From Gammaproteobacteria bacterium (GTDB taxonomy: Bacteria; Pseudomonadota; Gammaproteobacteria; Chromatiales; Sedimenticolaceae), in contig JAGRHE010000076.1 of NCBI GenBank assembly GCA_020445165.1, forward strand, positions 1-12,388: 12,388 nucleotides of DNA, read 5' to 3'. The notes under the pieces were generated by a model that saw only the letters and a list, made by a program, of their open reading frames with translations, made no database searches and was not told where the DNA came from. The translations under genes and the position numbers were made by a program. Below, piece by piece: positions 7,659-12,388 of the stretch; positions within the stretch are counted from its first letter, which is position 1; every line of letters begins with the position of its first letter.

Positions 7659-7668
7659 GTACTTAACA
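7640..7668. promoter_or_regulatory. Overlapping AT-rich inverted repeats in a divergent promoter region, putative operator
   Basis: Two perfect inverted repeats overlap. TACATTA (7640-7646) pairs with TAATGTA (7655-7661) across 8 bp, and TGTTAA (7652-7657) pairs with TTAACA (7663-7668) across 5 bp. They lie in an AT-rich island of an otherwise GC-rich window, between the divergent octaheme gene (start 7615) and small membrane gene (start 7703). This is the expected place for a regulator acting on both. I do not recognise the motif as a known family site. Confidence 0.45.
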
Positions 7669-7702
7669 TTCCTGACGCCCCGGAAGTAATTGGAGGCCCG
7701 TT

Positions 7703-7945
7703 ATGAATATCTTCGACTGCAAGAAGCTTCGTCTCGCCGTCGTCGGCGCCATCGCGCTGTTCGCGGTCGGACTGACGTTGCAACTCCCGCGCATGCTGTT
7801 CGGGGCCGATGTCCCGGTCCTGACCACGTTGTTCAGCGGCATTGGCCTGGCGGCCGTCTCGCTCAGCCCGGTGGTCATGCTTGGCACCGCCCTGCTGGCA
7901 CTCTTGCCGGGCGCGGCCCAGCGCCTGGCCCTTTGCGAGCGCTGA
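7703..7945 (+). CDS. Small two-helix membrane protein, paralogue of the one at 7982-8227, function unknown
   Basis: 80 residues with two hydrophobic helices (about 12-31 and 40-68). A short N-terminal segment carries DCKKLR and the C-terminal tail carries a second cysteine (Cys6, Cys78). No signal peptide cleavage site is evident; a helical hairpin with both ends in the cytoplasm is the likely topology from the basic N-terminus. A clear ribosome site, GGAGG at 7692-7696, stands 6 nt before ATG. Aligned without gaps to the minus-strand neighbour at an offset of two residues it shares 22 of 65 positions, including C-K-x-L-R, P-V-V-x-L-x-T-x-L-L and L-P-G. It is the only plus-strand gene in the cytochrome cluster, divergent from the octaheme gene and convergent on its paralogue. 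I do not recognise the family; a role in cytochrome assembly or anchoring is speculation. Confidence 0.82.
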   Translation: MNIFDCKKLRLAVVGAIALFAVGLTLQLPRMLFGADVPVLTTLFSGIGLAAVSLSPVVMLGTALLALLPGAAQRLALCER

Positions 7946-7981
7946 GCATAGCGCAACCCCTGCCCAGGTCGTGGGGGACAT

Positions 7982-8227
7982 TCACGGATCGCATTGATCC
8001 GGGTCCTTCACGCCCGGCAGGATTGAAAGCAGGAAGGTCGACAGCAGCACGACCGGTGCCACCAGCAGCAGTACGAATCCAGCCAGCAACACCACCATGT
8101 CAAGGTGCAGCGTGGCCGGCATCACGTGCTGTGCGGCCAGCACCAGCAGCAGGCCCCCGATAAAAAAGATCACCGAAACGAGCACGCCCTCGCGCAAGGT
8201 CTTGCAGCCCAGCACCAGCAGTTTCAT
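7982..8227 (-). CDS. Small two-helix membrane protein, paralogue of the one at 7703-7945, function unknown
   Basis: 81 residues with two hydrophobic helices (about 14-32 and 42-70). It has Cys8 in a GCKTLR motif, APVVLLSTFLLSILPG at the end of helix two and Cys79 in the tail. ATG at 8227 follows a strong site (GGAGGAG, about 5 nt); the longer frame to 8272 lacks one. It lies 62 nt after the NapC-type gene on the same strand, so it is likely the last gene of the c554-like/HAO-type/NapC-type operon. The opposite-strand paralogue ends 36 bp away. The convergent gap 7946-7981 has only a weak CCCC/GGGG hairpin. The two conserved terminal cysteines, shared helical motif and retention beside multiheme cytochromes suggest a cytochrome-related accessory role, but this is inference. 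Confidence 0.82.
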   Translation of the reverse strand: MKLLVLGCKTLREGVLVSVIFFIGGLLLVLAAQHVMPATLHLDMVVLLAGFVLLLVAPVVLLSTFLLSILPGVKDPDQCDP

Positions 8228-8289
8228 CGTTTCTCCTCCATTGTTCCGGTCGCCCTGCGCTTCAACTGACATTACCCGCTACGCCTCGT

Positions 8290-8925
8290 TCACTCGGCCA
8301 GCAACCGCTCGGCCGTTCCCGGCTCGAGACCGAACTCCTGTTCGATCATCCGGTTCCACGCATCGCGCTTGAAGGTGGCACGCTCGGGCACCTCGCGATG
8401 GACCAGGTTGATATGACAGTCGACACAGGTCTTGCCTTGCGTCTCCTCGCGGTGAATCTCCAGCGTGTCGGCGCGCTTGCCGACGATCGCCTCCTGCACG
8501 TGGCAGCGGCGGCAGGTGGCCGAGTCGCGCTTGCGGAACCACTCGCGCGCGCTGAAGGCGGCCTCGGGTGCGTGCAGTGCATTGATCACCGGGTCGTCAT
8601 AGTTGGCGCCGAACAGTTGCCGGAACAGGTCCTTGCCACCGATGAAATGATCCCAGGTCGCGGCAAACACGCCGGGCGAAACGTGGCAGTCGCCGCAACT
8701 GGCACGTACGCCCGAGGTGGGCATGTAGTGCAGGGATTCGCGGTACGGCTCGGCAGCCAGCTCCATCGAATGACACGAGGTGCAGAAGGCCTCACTGCTG
8801 GTGTAGTGATCGAACTCGATCAGGAACACCATGAAACCGATCCCGCACAAGCCGGCGAACACCATCGCGAACAACACGTGCCGCGTGATGAAGTCGGGCA
8901 ACCACCATGGCGAACGTTTACTCAT
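8290..8925 (-). CDS. NapC/NirT-family tetraheme c-type cytochrome (membrane quinol dehydrogenase)
   Basis: 211 residues with one N-terminal membrane helix (about 17-36), left uncleaved as a signal anchor, followed by four CXXCH sites at residues 48, 77, 138 and 167. The first reads CTSCHSM, the CXXCHXM pattern in which Met ligates heme 1 in NrfH-like proteins. The spacing and WDHF...GKDL segment are typical of NapC/NirT/NrfH proteins. These exchange electrons between menaquinol or ubiquinol and a periplasmic multiheme enzyme. ATG at 8925 has GGGGCGAG upstream. The first 8 nt overlap the end of the HAO-type gene, so the two products are probably made together and form one complex. In ammonia oxidisers the related c(m)552 runs electrons from HAO to quinone, while in epsilonproteobacteria a NapC-type partner is proposed to feed a reductive HAO. 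Confidence 0.93.
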   Translation of the reverse strand: MSKRSPWWLPDFITRHVLFAMVFAGLCGIGFMVFLIEFDHYTSSEAFCTSCHSMELAAEPYRESLHYMPTSGVRASCGDCHVSPGVFAATWDHFIGGKDLFRQLFGANYDDPVINALHAPEAAFSAREWFRKRDSATCRRCHVQEAIVGKRADTLEIHREETQGKTCVDCHINLVHREVPERATFKRDAWNRMIEQEFGLEPGTAERLLAE

Positions 8926-10363
8926 GCTCGCCCCGTGCGCTGCCGACACCGAGGATCGGACTCGACTTCTGTGGCTGCTTGAGCCATGCGTGCTCCGGCA
9001 GGTCACCGATATGTTCGGCAATCAGGGTATCGGCCTGGTCACCGGCGACATCGCGCAACTGCGGCAGGAAGCGGCCGTAGAAATTGCGTCCGACAACGTA
9101 CATCCCCTCCCACCAGGCGTGGTTCGGGCTCATCATCGATGCACCATGGCGGGCGCGGGCGCCCTCGTCGTGCCACAACTCCCAGTAGGTCAGTTCGATC
9201 GGCTCGTCGAACGGCGTCGGTGTAAGCAGCTGCTTCGAGTACAGGGCCTGCATGATCTTCTGCGCCGGCTTGCCGAACTTCTCGTTGTACAGGTCGACGA
9301 CGCCGTCGAACTGCTTCATGAAGGCCTCGGCGAAATCCTTGCCGTGACACTCGCGACAGACCAGGGTCATTGCCTGGCGCCGACGTTCCGGTGTAGCAAC
9401 CATCTTGACTTCAGCCATGCTGCCGTCGAGCTTGGGCACCTTGCTGCCGCGCTTGGGCGCTTTCATCGATTCGGGCAGTTCACGCTTTCCACCGTCGCTG
9501 AACACCACCAGGTGCTGGCGCTCGGAAACCGGCGTGTTGAGATTCCAGGCATTGCGCATGCCGACGTCGTGCGTGGCCGGCAGCTTGCCCGCGGCACCCA
9601 TGTGACAGGTGGCGCAGGTCGGCGCGGCCGAGTAGTCCTTGCCGGCCACCCAGGTTTCGGCATCCAGGTTCATCTTGGCGTGATTGCTGGCGAACGCCAT
9701 ACCGTGCTTCGACGCCTCGTAGACCTCTTTGTCCGGCGAGTCCGGTCCTGAATGGCAACGCACGCAGGCCTGCGGCGCGCGCGCCTGGGCCTTGGAAAAG
9801 GTATGCCGGCCATGGCACGAGGAACACGAGCCGCGCGAACCGTCGGGGTTGATCCGGCCGATCCCGGAATTGGGCCAGGTGTTCGGATCGAGTTTGCCAT
9901 TGCCGAGCAGCTGCACGGTGGAACCGTGGCACTGGTCACAACCGGCCGCGGCAATCGCCGGACCGGCGAGGTTGTTCACCATCGCCGGCAGGCGTTCCTT
10001 GATGACGGCAACAGCCTCGGCATGTACCGAGCCGCGTTGCTGCTCCTCCTCGACGGTATGGCAGCGGCCGCAGTCCTTCGGCGACACCACGGTCGCAATG
10101 GTCTGGCCCTCGTGGGTGATGGCGTCGGGGTCGTCGGGCGATGCCTTGTGGCAGTCGAGGCAGTTCACCCCAGCCTCGGCATGCGCGCTTTCCTTCCACT
10201 GCGTGGTGATACCGGCGGACGACTTGGCGTGACAACTGACGCAGTCCTGGCCGGCCGCTTCACCCCAGTTGTCGGAGCTGAGCGTGACCTTGGCCGCATC
10301 CGCCGTGCCCCAGGCCAGGCAGAGGGCGCCCAACAGACCCATGATCCTGGTGTTCATGTGCAT
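8918..10363 (-). CDS. Octaheme cytochrome, hydroxylamine oxidoreductase (HAO) family
   Basis: 481 residues with an N-terminal Sec signal (cleavage near TADA-AK, about residue 24), so periplasmic. Eight CXXCH sites stand at residues 41, 68, 98, 142, 180, 200, 250 and 336. The fourth (CDQCHG) corresponds by order to the catalytic heme of HAO. The C-terminal segment with YWELWHDEGARARHGASMM and WWEGMY is typical of the HAO family. HAO interconverts hydroxylamine, NO and nitrite. In ammonia oxidisers a C-terminal tyrosine cross-links the P460 heme; reductive homologues lack it. Candidate tyrosines here are Tyr393, Tyr422 and Tyr429, and alignment is needed to tell. No membrane anchor. ATG at 10363 is used; ATG at 10357 (Met3) is equally possible, with GGGA upstream. 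It lies 57 nt after the c554-like gene, with a strong hairpin in the gap, and overlaps the NapC-type gene. Confidence 0.93.
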   Translation of the reverse strand: MHMNTRIMGLLGALCLAWGTADAAKVTLSSDNWGEAAGQDCVSCHAKSSAGITTQWKESAHAEAGVNCLDCHKASPDDPDAITHEGQTIATVVSPKDCGRCHTVEEEQQRGSVHAEAVAVIKERLPAMVNNLAGPAIAAAGCDQCHGSTVQLLGNGKLDPNTWPNSGIGRINPDGSRGSCSSCHGRHTFSKAQARAPQACVRCHSGPDSPDKEVYEASKHGMAFASNHAKMNLDAETWVAGKDYSAAPTCATCHMGAAGKLPATHDVGMRNAWNLNTPVSERQHLVVFSDGGKRELPESMKAPKRGSKVPKLDGSMAEVKMVATPERRRQAMTLVCRECHGKDFAEAFMKQFDGVVDLYNEKFGKPAQKIMQALYSKQLLTPTPFDEPIELTYWELWHDEGARARHGASMMSPNHAWWEGMYVVGRNFYGRFLPQLRDVAGDQADTLIAEHIGDLPEHAWLKQPQKSSPILGVGSARGEHE

Positions 10364-10386
10364 TCATCCCGATGACGTTGATGACG

Positions 10387-10405
10387 GCCCGGGCAAAGCC
10401 CGGGC
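10387..10405 (-). other. Strong intercistronic hairpin between the c554-like and HAO-type genes
   Basis: Two identical self-complementary octamers, GCCCGGGC at 10387-10394 and 10398-10405, separated by three bases, form an 8-bp all-GC stem. It lies 15 nt past the c554-like stop and 23 nt before the HAO start. No U-tract follows on the minus strand, so an mRNA-processing, stabilising or attenuating element that adjusts the ratio of the two cytochromes is more likely than a full terminator. Confidence 0.55.
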
Positions 10406-10420
10406 GCGTGCAGGCGCTTG

Positions 10421-11701
10421 TCAGAGGCGCGCCTCGGCCACCGCGATGGTGCGCGATGAACGCAGGTCTTCGGGCAGGTGCGTGAACTGGTCCGCGAGTA
10501 CCTTCCACAGCAGGTTGTAATGCACCTCTCCGCGCACCAGGGCGACGCCCTCGGCCGGGATCTCGTAACCGAGTTCACGTTGCTCATGCGGACGCAGACG
10601 GGTGTCGGCACCCAGCTGGGTCGCAGTCGGTGGCATCGCGTCCTTGCCGGCATCGTCGGCGAGCAGGTAGGCGAAATAGGCCTGCGGATCGTCCTTGGCC
10701 GGGTGTTCCGGAGCATTTTCCCAGAGGACCTGGCCAGTGCTGTCGTACGCGGTCAGCTTGAGCACGATGTTGCGGAACGGCGCACCGGTCGGCAGAGCAT
10801 GTGGCTGCTGGTTCTTCAGCCGTGCGGTGACCTTGATCTTGTCGCCCTCGGTCTGGGTATCCATGGTGAACACGATGCTGCGTTTGAGCATACCGTCGTC
10901 GTGGCCGCCACCCATGCTGTGGTCAGCCATGTTGTTGACCATCGGCATGTGGCAGTACTGGCAGGTCACGTCACTCTTGCTGACCATGTACTCGTTGCCG
11001 GTGGCACACAGCGGCACGCCATGCGCATTGTTGCGCTTGTCGTGACATCCCATACACGCGGCGTTGGACTTCATCAGGCCCGGATTCGATTCCATGGTCA
11101 GCGCCGGAATCTCCTTGCCGTCGAGTGTCACCGGCTCGCCGAGGTGCGGGTTGGGCTTATCGCCGTCGGCCGCGGTTGCGCCACCGAACATGTCGGTCGC
11201 TGCGCTCAGTTGCTGCAGACCATTGGTGAAACCGGCCGGACCCTGCAGGGTGTCGACTCGCTCATAGGACAGCATGCCCAGACGCAGCTTGCCACCCGGT
11301 GCGTTGATGCCTTTGAACGACTTGAGCGTATGACAGGCGACGCAGTTCACGCCTTCGTTGTACGACTCTTTGGCGTCGAGCTTGGTGCTCTTCTCGATCG
11401 CGGCATTCGGTGCATGACATTGCAGGCAGACCGGGTAGGCACCGGCTTTTGTCTTCACATCTTCTTGCAGCGGGTCGCCGACCACTTTCTTGTAAAAGGT
11501 CCCGTGAATCGGGTCATTCAATGCCGTGCTGTTGGCGTGCATCGATCCCTTCCACTGGCGATAGATTTCCTTGTGACAGGACTCGCACACGGTGGAGGGG
11601 GTGTTGTGGATAGTGTCTGCAGCCTGGGTCGCCGCGTTGAGGCCGATAAGTGACCCGAGGGCGACAACAGCCCCCGCGGCCAGGCGATAGATAGTCGACA
11701 T
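10421..11701 (-). CDS. Pentaheme cytochrome c554-like protein with C-terminal beta domain
   Basis: 426 residues with a Sec signal (cleavage near ATQAA-DT, about residue 28), so periplasmic. Five CXXCH sites stand at residues 39, 92, 120, 216 and 247. The N-terminal part with CESCHKEIYRQWKGSMHANS matches the cytochrome c554 type domain (PF13435), in which an electron-transfer protein carries electrons from HAO. Canonical c554 is tetraheme and about half this length. Here about 90 residues are inserted between hemes 3 and 4, and a heme-free region from about 275 on contains beta-strand-like FTMDTQTEGDKIKVTARLKN and HALPTGAPFRNI. Such a C-terminal domain is seen in many uncharacterised multiheme cytochromes. 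ATG at 11701 has AAGGA about 9 nt upstream. First gene of the likely operon with the HAO-type and NapC-type genes. It may be a redox partner or an enzyme itself. Confidence 0.9.
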   Translation of the reverse strand: MSTIYRLAAGAVVALGSLIGLNAATQAADTIHNTPSTVCESCHKEIYRQWKGSMHANSTALNDPIHGTFYKKVVGDPLQEDVKTKAGAYPVCLQCHAPNAAIEKSTKLDAKESYNEGVNCVACHTLKSFKGINAPGGKLRLGMLSYERVDTLQGPAGFTNGLQQLSAATDMFGGATAADGDKPNPHLGEPVTLDGKEIPALTMESNPGLMKSNAACMGCHDKRNNAHGVPLCATGNEYMVSKSDVTCQYCHMPMVNNMADHSMGGGHDDGMLKRSIVFTMDTQTEGDKIKVTARLKNQQPHALPTGAPFRNIVLKLTAYDSTGQVLWENAPEHPAKDDPQAYFAYLLADDAGKDAMPPTATQLGADTRLRPHEQRELGYEIPAEGVALVRGEVHYNLLWKVLADQFTHLPEDLRSSRTIAVAEARL

Positions 11702-11762
11702 GGCTGAACATCCTTCTGGTCTGCAATGTTTGTTCTTATTGCGCGCGCCAGATGCTGCGGAG

Positions 11763-11773
11763 GCGATGCTTTT
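11763..11773 (+). promoter_or_regulatory. NsrR-like half-site upstream of the cytochrome operon
   Basis: GCGATGCTTTT matches 9 of 11 positions of the NsrR half-site consensus AAGATGCYTTT, both mismatches at its first two bases. It lies about 60 bp upstream of the c554-like start. A second 9 of 11 match, AAACTGCATTT, is at 11847-11857. NsrR is a nitric-oxide-sensing repressor of nitrosative-stress and nitrogen genes. Matches of this quality can occur by chance, so this is tentative. Confidence 0.22.
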
Positions 11774-11860
11774 ATTGTTTTGCGCGGTTAACAGGCTAGA
11801 AAGATTGGCGTGAATGCGCCATTAATCCAGGTTAATTTTTCGCCGGAAACTGCATTTGAG

Positions 11861-11874
11861 TTGATCTGGATGAA
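11861..11874. promoter_or_regulatory. FNR/Anr/Dnr-like box upstream of the cytochrome operon
   Basis: TTGATCTGGATGAA matches the FNR-family consensus TTGAT-N4-ATCAA at 9 of 10 defined positions. It lies 160 bp upstream of the c554-like start and 30 bp past the stop of trmL. No -10 hexamer sits at the class II distance, which weakens the case. If real, it would make the cytochrome operon respond to oxygen limitation or NO. Confidence 0.3.
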
Positions 11875-11889
11875 ATGCCCAGTGCATTT
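11873..11889 (-). terminator. Weak hairpin downstream of trmL
   Basis: AAATGC (11873-11878) and GCATTT (11884-11889) form a 6-bp stem with a 5-nt loop, 15 nt past the trmL stop. It is low in GC and has no clear U-tract, so it could be a poor terminator or chance. It partly overlaps the FNR-like box. The remaining gap to 11702 is AT-rich in places (11770-11800) but shows no convincing -35/-10 pair. Confidence 0.2.
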
Positions 11890-11903
11890 TCACCGGTCGT
11901 GTA

Positions 11904-12371
11904 CTAGATCGAGGCACCGTCGAAGCGGTTCTGGCGCCACGCCTCGAACACCATGACGGCCACCGTGTTGGACAGGTTGAGACTGCGCTGACCGGCCTGC
12001 ATCGGCAGGCGCAGACGACGTTCGGGCGGCAGCCCGTCGAGCATGGCCTGGGGCAGTCCACGGGTCTCGGGCCCGAACACGAACGCGTCACCGGCCGCGT
12101 AGCCGACCTGGTCATAACGCTGACGGCCACGGGTCGACAGCGCGAACCAGCGCGCTGGTGCCACGGCGGCGATGAAGGCGTCGAAATCGTCGTGCTGCTG
12201 CACCTGGGCGAACTCGCGGTAATCCAGTCCCGCCCGGCGCAGGCGCTTGTCCTCGAACGCGAATCCGAGCGGATGAACGAGGTGCAGGGTGCTGCCGGTA
12301 TTGGCACACAGGCGTATGATATTGCCGGTATTGGGCGGGATCTCCGGCTGATACAGAACGACGTGAAACAC
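11904..12371 (-). CDS. trmL: tRNA (cytidine/uridine-34-2'-O)-methyltransferase TrmL
   Basis: 155 residues, close to the 157 of the E. coli enzyme. TrmL uses S-adenosylmethionine to 2'-O-methylate the wobble base of leucine tRNAs (CmAA and cmnm5UmAA anticodons). It is a stand-alone SPOUT-class (SpoU/TrmH) enzyme with a C-terminal trefoil knot. Seen: the family N-terminus VVLYQPEIPPNTGNIIRLCANTG (residues 4-26), DKRLRRAGLDY (41-51), the knot motifs FGPETRGLP (99-107) and SLNLSNTVAVMVFEA (130-144). The start is GTG at 12371, fixed by the conserved N-terminus; the ribosome site is weak and only 17 bases of upstream sequence are in the window. Housekeeping gene, probably functionally unrelated to the cytochrome operon downstream on the same strand. 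Confidence 0.97.
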   Translation of the reverse strand: MFHVVLYQPEIPPNTGNIIRLCANTGSTLHLVHPLGFAFEDKRLRRAGLDYREFAQVQQHDDFDAFIAAVAPARWFALSTRGRQRYDQVGYAAGDAFVFGPETRGLPQAMLDGLPPERRLRLPMQAGQRSLNLSNTVAVMVFEAWRQNRFDGASI

Positions 12372-12388
12372 GCTGGAAAGAGACCCTA

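Noticed and set aside
7616..7669. Longer N-terminus for the octaheme cytochrome starting at ATG 7669
   Set aside because: It would bury the signal peptide behind 18 extra residues and place coding sequence over the AT-rich inverted repeats; the 7615 start gives a normal signal peptide.
7946..7981. CCCC/GGGG hairpin in the convergent gap between the small membrane paralogues
   Set aside because: The stem is four to five pairs with a 12-nt loop and no U-tract, too weak to call a terminator.
10478..11653. 391-residue open frame on the plus strand across the c554-like gene
   Set aside because: Antisense shadow of a clear multiheme gene; no recognisable motif or ribosome site.

Overview
The window is GC-rich, densely packed, and typical of a gammaproteobacterium with a large respiratory cytochrome repertoire. 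The assignment is an inference from gene content (HME-RND efflux, dodecin, TrmL, a GGDEF-EAL regulator, multiheme cytochromes) and compact GC-rich coding; no rRNA or other taxonomic marker is present. A marine or sulfur/nitrogen-cycling Chromatiales-like bacterium would fit, but the sequence does not prove it.

Left part (1-5203) is ordinary chromosomal material. It holds the 3' end of a CusA/CzcA-type heavy-metal RND pump (+), a small two-helix membrane protein (-) divergent from a DUF924 protein (+), a dodecin (-) divergent from a small cysteine-rich unknown protein (+), a membrane-bound GGDEF-EAL c-di-GMP enzyme (-), and a rubrerythrin-like ferritin-fold protein without a rubredoxin domain (-).

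The main block is 5376-11701, a multiheme cytochrome locus with 25 CXXCH motifs in four proteins. Reading along the minus strand from the right, it begins with a pentaheme c554-like cytochrome, then an octaheme hydroxylamine-oxidoreductase (HAO)-family protein, a NapC/NirT-type tetraheme quinol-linked cytochrome overlapping it by 8 nt, and a small two-helix membrane protein. Next, on the plus strand, comes a second small two-helix membrane protein that is an ungapped paralogue of the first and converges on it. Divergent from that is an octaheme cytochrome of the tetrathionate-reductase (OTR) family carrying a C-terminal membrane anchor, overlapped by 1 nt with a di-heme b-type membrane cytochrome.

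The likely logic is two quinone-linked electron-transfer modules: NapC-type plus HAO-type plus c554-like, and cytochrome b plus octaheme OTR-type. Both act on small nitrogen or sulfur oxyanion substrates in the periplasm, with the small membrane paralogues as unknown accessory factors. No haoB and no adjacent canonical tetraheme c554 are present, so an ammonia-oxidiser-style HAO role is not supported by context. A reductive role, or detoxification of NO/hydroxylamine/nitrite, is the better guess.

The 200-bp gap 11702-11903 in front of the cytochrome operon has FNR-like and NsrR-like sequence matches. The 87-bp divergent gap 7616-7702 has overlapping AT-rich inverted repeats. The right edge carries trmL (-). 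No tRNA, rRNA, CRISPR, insertion sequence or phage feature was seen.
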